A program made the translations under genes and the position numbers. Shown piece by piece: positions 43,772-51,843 of a stretch of 64,000 nucleotides of DNA. This DNA is from CAG-882 sp050874385 (GTDB lineage: Bacteria; Bacillota; Clostridia; Lachnospirales; Lachnospiraceae). The first letter of the stretch is position 1. The number at the start of each line of letters is the position of its first letter. The DNA lies in NCBI GenBank assembly GCA_050874385.1, contig JBNMKO010000006.1, positions 1 through 64,000 of the forward strand. Reading direction: 5' to 3'. The notes under the pieces were generated by a model. It was not told where the DNA came from and did no database searches. It saw only the letters and a program-made list of their open reading frames with translations.

Positions 43772-44621
43772 CAGCCAGATGCTTCCGGCGAGAATCCGCA
43801 ATATGAGGCAGATGAATGATGTGCTGAATGCAGAGGATATTATTCTTGCCGAGATAGAGCAGATAATTGATGAAATGTACCAAAGAGCATCCTTACTCCA
43901 CGAGGAGCTGGTCAATGAAGCGTGGCTGGAAAATAAACTATCAGAGAGAACTGGAGCTGGAGTCGATGTTACCGGCTATGCAGAGAAGTTGCTTACTGAG
44001 ATTGTTTTGAATGTGAGTGAATTGAACCATATTGATATGCCGGATGTCCGTAAGTTCCTGAATAAATGGGTACCGGCGCATCTGATGTATAAGATAATAC
44101 TGCTTATGGATTATTCGGCAAGTGTTGGAGAAGTCTTCACGGTAACAGAAATGACAATCGGATTCGACTCGCCTTACTGGAATGTCCGGAGATTAAACGG
44201 AACATGGTTGCTGGATGGTACCTATAATCTTGGAGTTGGAAGAAAACCGGATGAATGGGGTATCAGTTACAATATGGGAGACACCGAGGTTCTGGAGAAC
44301 ATAGATCTGGATGTATATGTATCTGTCACATCACAGTTGCAGGAGGCATTTTCTGATGCCGGAGTGGTTATCGGATTCGATTCGCCTTACTGGAATGTCC
44401 GGAGATTGAATGGAACATGGCAGTTGGATGGAGGCTATGAGCTGAATGTGTTGAGAAAACCGGATACATACGGTCTGGTAATCAACTTGGGAAGTAACCA
44501 TATTGAGGAAATGACACCGGGAGGTGTTGTTATAAAGAAAGACTTGTGGCTGCTGGATGGCAGCTATCAATTAAATGGAACAAGGATATTAGATGCCATG
44601 AGGCGAGAGGAGGAATTGTAA
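43758..44621 (+). CDS. Tail protein, XkdU/DUF2313-like, with internal repeat
   Basis: 287 residues. The first 130 match the DUF2313 wedge family. Residues 134-165 and 205-236 are near-identical copies built on IGFDSPYWNVRRLNGTW, with a partial third copy near residue 264 (LWLLDGSYQLNG). The repeats are also close at DNA level (44158 and 44371). They look like small beta repeats used to attach fibres. Confidence 0.8.
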   Translation: MSLNNSQMLPARIRNMRQMNDVLNAEDIILAEIEQIIDEMYQRASLLHEELVNEAWLENKLSERTGAGVDVTGYAEKLLTEIVLNVSELNHIDMPDVRKFLNKWVPAHLMYKIILLMDYSASVGEVFTVTEMTIGFDSPYWNVRRLNGTWLLDGTYNLGVGRKPDEWGISYNMGDTEVLENIDLDVYVSVTSQLQEAFSDAGVVIGFDSPYWNVRRLNGTWQLDGGYELNVLRKPDTYGLVINLGSNHIEEMTPGGVVIKKDLWLLDGSYQLNGTRILDAMRREEEL

Positions 44622-44622
44622 A

Positions 44623-45018
44623 ATGGCAGAGAACCTGACACAGAATCAGATTATTACAATCGCAGGAAGAAAAAAGATGCTGCGAGCCAGAGCTGGAGAA
44701 ATTCAGCTGCCTAAGATCGTGGGCTTTGTATTTGGCGATGGAGGTGTTGATGCAGATGGAAATGTTATTGCACCGCTGGAGGCAGAGTCGGGACTGAAGC
44801 ACGAATTGCTTAGAAAGAAGTATGATACATATACGATGCTGAGCAATACGAAGTGCAGGTATGAGTGCGAGCTGAAGGAGAGCGAGCTTCCTGGTGCTGA
44901 TATCAGTGAAATCGGACTCTATGATGCTGATGGGGATATCATTACCATCAAACGCTTTACCACAAAAGGAAAAGACGCAGATATCAGCATGACTTTCTAT
45001 ATCAACGATACATTTTAG
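44623..45018 (+). CDS. Tail-collar/fibre N-terminal protein
   Basis: 131 residues resembling DUF3751 tail-collar domains: NQIITIAGRKKMLRARAGE at the start and SEIGLYDADGDIITIKRF near 97. In related phages this domain is followed by fibre repeats; here it ends after the domain. The fibre role may pass to the variable protein downstream. Confidence 0.75.
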   Translation: MAENLTQNQIITIAGRKKMLRARAGEIQLPKIVGFVFGDGGVDADGNVIAPLEAESGLKHELLRKKYDTYTMLSNTKCRYECELKESELPGADISEIGLYDADGDIITIKRFTTKGKDADISMTFYINDTF

Positions 45019-45030
45019 GGGAGGTAGGAT

Positions 45031-45258
45031 ATGGCGAAGAATTTAACGATTCAGGATGAGCCGGTTTACAACGAGCAGATGGAGGCTCTGGAGCCTACCA
45101 CACCGGCACATGCAGATTATTTTAATGAGCGATATACCCAGTTGCTTAATAATGGAAAAGCCAATCGCAGAGATGCGAAGATTTTTGAGGATGATGTAAA
45201 TGGTGGAAAGATGCGAATGGGCATGGAAAACGGTCATTTATATTATGAGGAACTGTAA
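45031..45258 (+). CDS. Small protein before the variable tail protein
   Basis: 75 residues, charged, with EALEPTTPAHADYFNERY in the first half. GGAGGT lies before the ATG. No family recognised. Its place suggests a linker or chaperone of the receptor-binding protein. Confidence 0.65.
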   Translation: MAKNLTIQDEPVYNEQMEALEPTTPAHADYFNERYTQLLNNGKANRRDAKIFEDDVNGGKMRMGMENGHLYYEEL

Positions 45259-45260
45259 AA

Positions 45261-45290
45261 ATAACGTATTACGTTATAATCTAACAAAAT
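45261..45290 (+). promoter_or_regulatory. Shared 30-bp promoter-like motif, copy 1
   Basis: Contains the palindrome ATAACGTA-T-TACGTTAT and then ATCTAACAAAA. It matches 51764-51793 at 26 of 30 positions. It lies 52 bases before the variable protein's start. TTATAAT within it can serve as a -10 box. It probably binds a phage regulator. Confidence 0.65.
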
Positions 45291-45341
45291 AAGCAAATAT
45301 AAAACGTAAAGTGTTATATTATGCTGGAAACGAGGTAGAAA

Positions 45342-46637
45342 ATGTCGAAAAAGGTTTTTATTGCAGAGCAGGAAACACTGCTTGAAGTGCAGGAGCAGGT
45401 GGAAAAGCTGGTGAGAAATCTGGTACCGGATGATGCACCGATTTATGGAATGGTTATCCATGAAGCTTCCGACCTGAATCCGTCCACAAGGGTGGAGTAC
45501 CTTGGTGCGAACAAGGACTTTACACCTATGAGCATGAACATGAGCACGCACGCCATGAATTATGGCTCATGGGCTGACTGGGACTGGCTAAAAGCCAATG
45601 TGCCGGTTATGTGTAACTGGGATGGAGGTATTGATTATTTCTTAGATCCAGATGATTACACGAAGAAAGCGGACGGGACGGACTCTGATGTGGCTAATAT
45701 AGATTATGCCGGTGATGCAATGGCGATTGTCAAGAAAATCTACAAGAAGGAATATAAAGTTGGTAATGACCGTTATGTGTACTTCTGTGAAAGAAAGGTT
45801 GATGATGATTTCCATGCTGTAGGATTTGATGTACTTGGGAAAGAAAGAGATTATATGCTGATTCCGATGTTTTATGGTTCCATTGATGCCAATGGCAAGA
45901 TGCGAAGCATTGCAGGGCAGTGGAGTTGTTTGTCAGCTTCTGGTTCAGCAGCAGATAATGCGAATGGAACTGCAATTGGAACTGCTGAGCAGTACGCAGC
46001 AATTAAGGCAGCATCCAGCAATGCCCTTTTCTTTGGCGGTGCATTAACGAATACACTGGCAGACATCTGTATTCTGCTTAGTAAGAGTACCAATTCTCAG
46101 GCTGCTTTTGGATCAGGCATGTGTTCTACCTACGTTGAAGATAAAACACAACATTACGGAACTCAGATCAATACAGTAATCGGTGGCGGACAGTTTTATG
46201 GTTCCAACGATAGTAAGTCCTTCAACAAAATTTTCCATAGTTGCGTTATGGGAAGTTATATGCTGTGGCAGAGAGATCCGTATATGCTCCTGATTAACGG
46301 AAGAATCAAGGTGTCTCCGGATTATACTTATGACTTAACTGGGGCAGCGTATTTGGATACCGGAGTGGATTTGGCAGCGAATAATTATTATGCAACAACG
46401 CAGGTAATTAAAGATTTTGGTGCAGTGCCAACGGATGAGGTTGTGTGTACATCCGCCACGGGATACTGCGATCACACTTGGGTGAACGCAGCAATCACGG
46501 CGGTTTCGCTGCGGTTCGGTGATTGCCTCAACGGTGCTAACGACGGGCTCTGGGCTCGCACGTTGGACAATGTCGCTGCTAACGCCTGGTGGAGCTGCGG
46601 GGCGTCCAAACTTCTTCCAGCACCTGCTGCAGCGTAA
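45342..46637 (+). CDS. DGR target: variable tail protein with C-type lectin fold
   Basis: 431 residues, the probable receptor-binding tip protein. The C-terminal half has the lectin-like signature of DGR targets (RFG, GLWAR, AWW and GAS around the variable sites). The variable repeat covers codons about 387-422. Relative to the template it encodes changes at residues 394 (N to D), 396 (N to L), 409 (N to D), 418 (N to S) and 419 (Y to C). All are surface sites of the binding face in known targets such as Mtd. Ten residues follow the repeat. Confidence 0.93.
   Translation: MSKKVFIAEQETLLEVQEQVEKLVRNLVPDDAPIYGMVIHEASDLNPSTRVEYLGANKDFTPMSMNMSTHAMNYGSWADWDWLKANVPVMCNWDGGIDYFLDPDDYTKKADGTDSDVANIDYAGDAMAIVKKIYKKEYKVGNDRYVYFCERKVDDDFHAVGFDVLGKERDYMLIPMFYGSIDANGKMRSIAGQWSCLSASGSAADNANGTAIGTAEQYAAIKAASSNALFFGGALTNTLADICILLSKSTNSQAAFGSGMCSTYVEDKTQHYGTQINTVIGGGQFYGSNDSKSFNKIFHSCVMGSYMLWQRDPYMLLINGRIKVSPDYTYDLTGAAYLDTGVDLAANNYYATTQVIKDFGAVPTDEVVCTSATGYCDHTWVNAAITAVSLRFGDCLNGANDGLWARTLDNVAANAWWSCGASKLLPAPAAA
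46498..46607 (+). repeat. Variable repeat (VR) of the DGR
   Basis: 110 bp matching the template repeat 46736-46845 at 104 positions. The six mismatches are at 46521, 46527, 46528, 46566, 46594 and 46597. Each faces an adenine in the template, and none of the 91 non-adenine positions differs. Confidence 0.96.
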
Positions 46638-46644
46638 GCTGCAG
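46627..46644 (+). promoter_or_regulatory. DGR homing hairpin downstream of VR
   Basis: Perfect 7-bp stem CTGCAGC/GCTGCAG with a GTAA loop, 19 bases after VR. Known DGRs need a hairpin or cruciform with a GNRA-like loop just 3' of VR for homing. The stop codon of the target gene is the last three bases of the loop. Confidence 0.75.
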
Positions 46645-46653
46645 ATAGGGGGT

Positions 46654-46681
46654 TTGGGGGTCTTCCCCCAACTGCTTTTTA
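46654..46681 (+). terminator. Terminator-like hairpin after the DGR target gene
   Basis: TTGGGGG-TCTT-CCCCCAA (46654-46671) followed shortly by CTTTTTA. It separates the target gene transcript from the template RNA region. Confidence 0.7.
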
Positions 46682-46735
46682 TAAAATATAGGAATGATTT
46701 TTTAAGATTTTGAGGGGCTATCGGAACTCCCTCTC

Positions 46736-46845
46736 CGGCGGTTTCGCTGCGGTTCGGTAATTGCAACAACGGTGCTAACGACGGGCTCTGGGCTCGCACG
46801 TTGAACAATGTCGCTGCTAACGCCTGGTGGAACTACGGGGCGTCC
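46736..46845 (+). repeat. Template repeat (TR) of the DGR
   Basis: 110 bp, non-coding in place (a TGA follows it at once). It has 19 adenines, mostly in AAC/AAT codon positions relative to the VR frame. Its transcript is the template for error-prone cDNA synthesis. It lies between the target gene and the reverse transcriptase gene, 139 bases before the latter. Confidence 0.96.
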
Positions 46846-46984
46846 TGATTCTATCAAGAAACTATAAGTCCAAAATGTTACCGATAGTCATTTACACCGC
46901 TGACGGTTGAGACACTGTTATATCCGCCTTTATAGGTTTTGGTGAGTGGAAATTATTCCGGTCAGGAGCTGCAAGTAGTGAGTA

Positions 46985-48223
46985 ATGTTCGAAAGCGGCG
47001 AGGAGATAGAAGATAAAATGCATAAGTTTAAATATGACATTGAAAAAGAGACCGGCATTCCTTGGAAGAAAAAGAAGAGCTACAGATATTTATACACGCT
47101 GGCTTGCCAGAAGGGGGTTATCCTCCGGGCGTATAAGCGGATGAAGCGTGGAAAAAGTGACAGAAAAGATATTCAGATGGTGGAGGAAAATATAGATGAA
47201 TGGGTTGAGAAGATTCAGAAAATTATCCAGAATACGAAGCCAGCCGGATGGAAGGTGGAAAATCCGGAACTGGAATTTAAACCACCAAAGCATAACCCGG
47301 TTATTATAAAAGAAGCCGGGAAGACAAGGGTTATATATGTGCCGACAATAGTTGAATTGTGGATACAGCACGTTATTGTGTTGATTCTGGAACCGATTAT
47401 CCAAGGGAGCAGTTACCATCACAGTTATTCATCCTTCCCAAAGCGTGGATCACATCGGGGAATGAAAGCGATGAAAAGATGGATTCAGTCCGGGAAGGGC
47501 ATCCGGAATTTTGCACAGTGCGATATCCGGCACTTTTATGACCATGCAAAGTATAAATTTATCCGACCAAAACTGTTAAAACGTATCAAGGATGCCTTGT
47601 TTATGCATCTGATAGATGTGTGCCTGACATGGTTTCCGGATAAGCTGCCACTTGGCTTTTATTTGTCACAGTGGCTGGCGAACTTTCTCCTGCAGGAGCT
47701 GGATTTTCTGATAAAGTGCAAGTTGAAAATAGCACACTTTATCCGGTATATGGATAATTTCACGATGGCAGATGACAACAAAAAGAAGCTGCACATGGCG
47801 ATTATATTCATTAAGCAGTGGCTTGGAAAAATCAGGCTGAAAATGAAAGGGGACTGGCAGGTGTTCCGATTTGAGTATATCAAAAAGAATGGCAGGAGAA
47901 CCGGCAGGGAAGTATCGGCAATGGGCTGGCTGTTCCATAGGAACCGGGTAATCATAAGAAAGCATACGTTGATACATATTGCAAGGATAGCAAGGAAACT
48001 CAATAAAAAGAAGATGGAAAAGAAGAAATATCCATTAAGGCTCTGTAAGGGCTTTATATCCCTGATGGGATGGATAACGCACTCTGACACCTATGAGTGG
48101 TATCTGATGTATATTAAGCCGCTTATAAGCGTGAGGGCGGTTAAACGCATTATATCTAAAATGGACAAGGAGGCAAACAAAAATGCAAGGATGGAAAACC
48201 GAGAATTGCTCCTCACTGCCTAA
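46985..48223 (+). CDS. DGR reverse transcriptase
   Basis: 412 residues. It copies template RNA into adenine-mutated cDNA. Motif A is QCDIRHFYDH (D180). The family-defining motif LGFYLSQ (223-229) replaces the QG of group II intron enzymes and marks a DGR-type enzyme. The catalytic box is YMDN (255-258), where YxDD is usual. An N-terminal basic region of about 95 residues precedes the palm. ATG at 46985 or at 47018 is possible. The 3' end overlaps the next gene by 41 bases. Confidence 0.93.
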   Translation: MFESGEEIEDKMHKFKYDIEKETGIPWKKKKSYRYLYTLACQKGVILRAYKRMKRGKSDRKDIQMVEENIDEWVEKIQKIIQNTKPAGWKVENPELEFKPPKHNPVIIKEAGKTRVIYVPTIVELWIQHVIVLILEPIIQGSSYHHSYSSFPKRGSHRGMKAMKRWIQSGKGIRNFAQCDIRHFYDHAKYKFIRPKLLKRIKDALFMHLIDVCLTWFPDKLPLGFYLSQWLANFLLQELDFLIKCKLKIAHFIRYMDNFTMADDNKKKLHMAIIFIKQWLGKIRLKMKGDWQVFRFEYIKKNGRRTGREVSAMGWLFHRNRVIIRKHTLIHIARIARKLNKKKMEKKKYPLRLCKGFISLMGWITHSDTYEWYLMYIKPLISVRAVKRIISKMDKEANKNARMENRELLLTA

Positions 48224-48533
48224 AGCGTTGGAGATGGTAAATGCCAATACTTACATCCAGAGAAGAAATATCAATCGTATTGAACGAGACAGTATGGACG
48301 GCAGCGAAGAGAAAGAAGTGGGATACACTTGCGAGTACCGTTTCCTGAGTGAAGATGAGTATTATAACCTGCTCCAGCAGGAAGAAAATACTGAAAAAGT
48401 AAACGAGAACGTTCTGATCAGCATGGGAGCTCAGGCAGAACTCTATGAAAAACTGCTCGCAACAGAAGAAAATCAGCTCATTATTATGAACGCAGTAGCG
48501 GAACTGTATGAAGCAAAGACGGGAGGTAATTAG
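48183..48533 (+). CDS. Small tail-region protein of unknown function
   Basis: 116 residues; AAGGAGG lies before the ATG, which is inside the reverse transcriptase frame. The second half is helical (QAELYEKLLA and LIIMNAVAELYE). Similar genes lie before XkdX in Firmicutes phages. It does not look like the DGR accessory protein Avd, although the position would allow that. Confidence 0.65.
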   Translation: MQGWKTENCSSLPKALEMVNANTYIQRRNINRIERDSMDGSEEKEVGYTCEYRFLSEDEYYNLLQQEENTEKVNENVLISMGAQAELYEKLLATEENQLIIMNAVAELYEAKTGGN

Positions 48534-48534
48534 T

Positions 48535-48654
48535 ATGTTGGAACTGTACATTAAATTAGTAAAGGCTGGAAAAAGAACAATCGACAGTATTCCGGAGAAA
48601 TTCAGGGATGAAGTAAGAGCAGCGGTAGAGGCTGAAGAAGATGCTGCGGAATAA
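48535..48654 (+). CDS. XkdX/CD1375-like small protein
   Basis: 39 residues starting at the ATG at 48535. The sequence LYIKLVKAGKRTIDSIPEKF is the mark of this short family, found after tail genes in PBSX-like phages. Function unknown. GGGAGGT lies 7 bases upstream. Confidence 0.85.
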   Translation: MLELYIKLVKAGKRTIDSIPEKFRDEVRAAVEAEEDAAE

Positions 48655-48682
48655 ACGATGAGATGCCAGAAAGGATGAATTT

Positions 48683-48937
48683 ATGAATCTGTTGGCAATC
48701 ATAGACCTATTGTGCGAGATTACTACGAAACAATCGGATTTATTGAGAGAACTTGTAACGGAGATTGAGCACACAAAGCAGGTTTCTGAAGATGTCAAAA
48801 CGTACTATAGGGAGTCTTTTGAGAGCATTGAAAGGCAACTGGATATCAGTGAATACAGATGCAGAAGAATCGAGCTATTAAAAGATACGCAAGGAAATGT
48901 AATAGGAAGTTTCCCTATGGAAGAGGAGTCTGAATAA
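48683..48937 (+). CDS. Small helical protein before holin
   Basis: 84 residues, a helical amphipathic protein with a coiled coil (IDLLCEITTKQSDLLREL). Such genes sit at the tail-lysis boundary. The stop codon lies in the loop of the terminator that follows. Confidence 0.65.
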   Translation: MNLLAIIDLLCEITTKQSDLLRELVTEIEHTKQVSEDVKTYYRESFESIERQLDISEYRCRRIELLKDTQGNVIGSFPMEEESE

Positions 48938-48948
48938 GACTCCTTTTT
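48925..48948 (+). terminator. Terminator after the tail module
   Basis: GGAGTCT (48925-48931) with AGACTCC (48937-48943) and five T, overlapping the end of the preceding gene. Confidence 0.8.
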
Positions 48949-48963
48949 GATTGCGACAAAAAG

Positions 48964-49000
48964 GTATTTAAAAGGGCTTTCAAAGCCCTTTTTTAAATAC
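48964..49000. terminator. Near-perfect inverted repeat before holin
   Basis: GTATTTAAAAGGGCTT with AAGCCCTT..TTAAATAC around a two-to-four-base loop; symmetric, so it could act in both directions. It is one of several TTTAAA-bearing hairpins in gaps of this phage. Confidence 0.65.
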
Positions 49001-49027
49001 AAAAATTTATGGAAGGAGATGCAGGAA

Positions 49028-49333
49028 ATGGCAAGTTTAAGCAATGCAGTAACTATTATCGTGGTATTCGCAATCCTGATTCAGTTCCTTGTGGACAGAG
49101 TTAAGGAGCTTGTGGGTGACAAGGTAATGAACATCGTTAAGGCACCGGTATGGGCTGTGGCTTTCGGAGTGCTTTTTGCATTGATGTTCGACATTGATTT
49201 CTTTGCTTTGATGGGATACAGTTCACAGCTTCCTATCGTTGCAAAGGTGATTACCGGCTTAATTCTTTCCTCTGGTTCCACTGGAGTGCATGAGCTGGTA
49301 GCCAAGTTAAGAGAAAGCAGAGTGGACAGTTAG
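49028..49333 (+). CDS. Holin
   Basis: 101 residues from the ATG at 49028 (AAGGAG upstream). Three hydrophobic stretches (about 7-24, 41-63 and 68-88) and a charged C-terminal tail, directly before the endolysin. It forms the membrane lesion that frees the endolysin. Confidence 0.82.
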   Translation: MASLSNAVTIIVVFAILIQFLVDRVKELVGDKVMNIVKAPVWAVAFGVLFALMFDIDFFALMGYSSQLPIVAKVITGLILSSGSTGVHELVAKLRESRVDS

Positions 49334-49343
49334 GAGGTACACA

Positions 49344-50903
49344 ATGAGAAAGAAACGTATTTGTTTAGATCCCGGGCATTATGGCAAGAAATATAATGCC
49401 GGGGTTGTTTCTGGGTATTATGAGTCGGTAACAGTTTGGGACCTGACACAGTATGAAAAAGAATACCTGGAGCAGATGGGCATTGAGGTTATTGTAACCA
49501 GAAGCAATATCAATGAGAATCCGGATTTAACAGCCAGAGGAAAGATGGCTGCAGGCTGTGATTTGTTTGTAAGTAACCACACAAATGCTTGCGATACCGA
49601 GTCGGTAAATAGAGCAGTGGTGATTCATTTTACAGATCGTGATGAGACATTGATTGATGACCGCTCAAGAGAGTTTGCAATGCAGCTCGCGAAGGTGATT
49701 CAGAGCACTATGGGTGTGAATGGGTACCAGATTTATTCTAAGTTATCCAGCAATGACAGAGATGGAAATGGAGAGAAAGATGATAATTACTACGGTGTAT
49801 TAAATGGCAGCTTCTTGGCTGGTGTTCCGGGTATTATCGCAGAACATTCTTTCCATACCAATACTGCAGCTTGTACATGGCTCATGGATGACAGTAATCT
49901 GCACAAGCTGGCAAAGGCTTGTGCAGAATGCATGGCAGCCTTTGTGGGCGTGTCTGCAACGGTAGACGATGGTATTCAGGCGGTGGAGTTTGCTAATATG
50001 GCGGACGTTGATATCGTGAAACGCGTTGGCGAGTTATGTGCTGCGGATATGAAGAACACCGGCATCCTTGCATCGGTGTCAACAGCGCAGTTTATTTTGG
50101 AATCCGGGTATGGAAAATCGGTGCTTGCACAGATGGCAAATAACTGCTTTGGCATGAAGTGTTCATTATCCGGCAACACATGGGCTGGAAGTTCGTGGGA
50201 CGGAACGAGTGAATATACCAAGGAGACGAAGGAGTATGTAAATGGTGAGTATGTAACGGTTACAGATGCCTTCAGGGCATATCCTAATGTCGAAGAATCT
50301 ATTGCCGACCACTCCGCATACTTACTGGGCGCAAAGAAAGGCGATGCACTTAGGTATGCTGGGTTAAAAGGTGAGAAGGACTACAAGAAAGCGGTGCAGA
50401 TCATCAAAGATGGCGGTTATGCGACTGCTCCGGATTATGTTGACAAGGTATGCAGCATCATTGAAAGATACAATCTCACCGCTTATGATCAGCAGCAACA
50501 GACAGCAGCAGAAAGCTGGTATCGTGTCAGAAAGAACTGGAGCGATGCCAAGAGCCAGATTGGAGCGTACCATTCGCTTGAATATGCAAAGGCTTGTGCA
50601 GACAAGAATCAGGGTTACAGTGTATTTGATGAAGCCGGTGTAAAGGTATATCCTGAAAATGTGTTTGCTCCTTATATGGTGCGTGTGAAGATCAGCGATT
50701 TAAACATGAGACTTGGAGCAACCATTGACACTGTTTCTGTTGGTCACATTCCGGTTGGTTCATATACCATTGTGGAGGAAAAGCGTGGAAAGGTAAATAA
50801 ATCCGGTGAGGAAGGCTTGTGGGGGCGTATTAAGTCTGAACAGCCTTACAACGGAAAATATGTTCCGGTCTGGATCTGCCTTTCTTATACCGAGAAAGTG
50901 TAA
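49344..50903 (+). CDS. Two-domain endolysin (amidase plus glucosaminidase)
   Basis: 519 residues. Residues 1-185 are an N-acetylmuramoyl-L-alanine amidase of the Amidase_3 type (LDPGHYG with a zinc His at 12, VSNHTNA, IIAEHSFHTN). Residues about 215-385 are a glucosaminidase (LASVSTAQFILESGYGKS, catalytic Glu within ILESGYG). The C-terminal part (about 395-519) holds SPOR/SH3-like wall-binding repeats. It cuts two different bonds of peptidoglycan for host lysis. Confidence 0.93.
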   Translation: MRKKRICLDPGHYGKKYNAGVVSGYYESVTVWDLTQYEKEYLEQMGIEVIVTRSNINENPDLTARGKMAAGCDLFVSNHTNACDTESVNRAVVIHFTDRDETLIDDRSREFAMQLAKVIQSTMGVNGYQIYSKLSSNDRDGNGEKDDNYYGVLNGSFLAGVPGIIAEHSFHTNTAACTWLMDDSNLHKLAKACAECMAAFVGVSATVDDGIQAVEFANMADVDIVKRVGELCAADMKNTGILASVSTAQFILESGYGKSVLAQMANNCFGMKCSLSGNTWAGSSWDGTSEYTKETKEYVNGEYVTVTDAFRAYPNVEESIADHSAYLLGAKKGDALRYAGLKGEKDYKKAVQIIKDGGYATAPDYVDKVCSIIERYNLTAYDQQQQTAAESWYRVRKNWSDAKSQIGAYHSLEYAKACADKNQGYSVFDEAGVKVYPENVFAPYMVRVKISDLNMRLGATIDTVSVGHIPVGSYTIVEEKRGKVNKSGEEGLWGRIKSEQPYNGKYVPVWICLSYTEKV

Positions 50904-50988
50904 TATGAATGAGTTTTGTCCGGGGGCTGGAATGCTCCCGGATTACCTGATTGAATGCCCCAACAATGAAAATCAGGAGGAAGAAAGA

Positions 50989-51741
50989 ATGAACAGTTTT
51001 ATTGCATGGATTGGTGGAAAGAAGTTGCTTAGAAAGGCGATTATTGAAAGATTCCCGGAGGAAGGCTTTAACAGATACATTGAGGTGTTTGGTGGAGCCG
51101 GATGGGTGCTGTTTGGTAAGGAAGTGGGAAAAGAGCTGGAAGTATTTAATGATGCAGACAGCAACCTTATCAATTTGTACCGCTGCATCAAATACCACTG
51201 TGAGGAACTGCAGAAAGAACTCAACTGGCTGGCAATTTCAAGGGAACAGTTCTTTGACAACAAAAGCCAGCTGAATGCCAGAGGACTTACAGATATCCAG
51301 AGGGCAGCGCGATACTTTCATATTATAAAGGTGAGTTTCGGAGCAGACAGAAAGACATTCGGTACGAATAAGAAAAACCTTGCTAATTCGATTGAATATC
51401 TGGCAGAGGTGCAGGAGCGTTTAAAAAATGTGGTCATTGAGAACAGGGATTTTGAAAGCCTGATTCGGGTGTATGACAGACCGGGAGCGTTGTTTTACTT
51501 AGATCCCCCATATCATGGCACCGAGAAATATTATGAAGGAGGGTTTTCACATGATGACCATATCCGTTTAAAGACCGTTTTAGAGGGGATTAAAGGAAAG
51601 TTTATTCTTTCCTATAATGATGATGAATTTATCCGGGATTTATATAAGGATTATCACATCGAGGGAATCAGCAGAAACAGCAATCTGACGAACAAACTGA
51701 ATGCAGATACATTCGATGAAGTAATCATCAAAAACTTTTAA
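50989..51741 (+). CDS. Dam-type DNA adenine methyltransferase
   Basis: 250 residues of the D12 class N6-adenine methylases. FIAWIGGKKLLRKAI (SAM binding, residues 3-17) and the catalytic DPPY near 171. It may protect phage DNA from host restriction or tune phage regulation. The start at 50989 follows AGGAGGAAGAAAGA; an in-frame ATG at 50905 would add 28 residues. Mu carries the unrelated Mom modification at the same relative place. Confidence 0.92.
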   Translation: MNSFIAWIGGKKLLRKAIIERFPEEGFNRYIEVFGGAGWVLFGKEVGKELEVFNDADSNLINLYRCIKYHCEELQKELNWLAISREQFFDNKSQLNARGLTDIQRAARYFHIIKVSFGADRKTFGTNKKNLANSIEYLAEVQERLKNVVIENRDFESLIRVYDRPGALFYLDPPYHGTEKYYEGGFSHDDHIRLKTVLEGIKGKFILSYNDDEFIRDLYKDYHIEGISRNSNLTNKLNADTFDEVIIKNF

Positions 51742-51763
51742 ACATTATTTTTTTAGGGTATAA

Positions 51764-51793
51764 ATAACGCAATACGTTATATTCTAACAAAAC
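51764..51793 (+). promoter_or_regulatory. Shared 30-bp promoter-like motif, copy 2
   Basis: ATAACGCAATACGTTATAT and a following TCTAACAAAAC match 45261-45290 at 26 of 30 positions. It lies 50 bases before the HTH gene start, almost the same spacing as copy 1 has to the DGR target gene. Confidence 0.65.
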
Positions 51794-51843
51794 AATATTT
51801 AAAATTATGCCTCGTGATACACTAAATAAAGGGGCATAAAATC

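Noticed and set aside
44158..44465. Second DGR variable repeat in the XkdU-like gene
   Set aside because: Repeats are not similar to TR, and differences between the copies are not adenine-biased.
46985..48223. Group II intron or retron reverse transcriptase
   Set aside because: The LGxxxSQ motif, adjacent VR/TR pair and lack of intron or msr-msd structure point to a DGR.
50905..50988. Com-like leader gene before the methylase
   Set aside because: In the same frame as the methylase, without the cysteine pattern of Mu Com; treated as a possible N-terminal extension.
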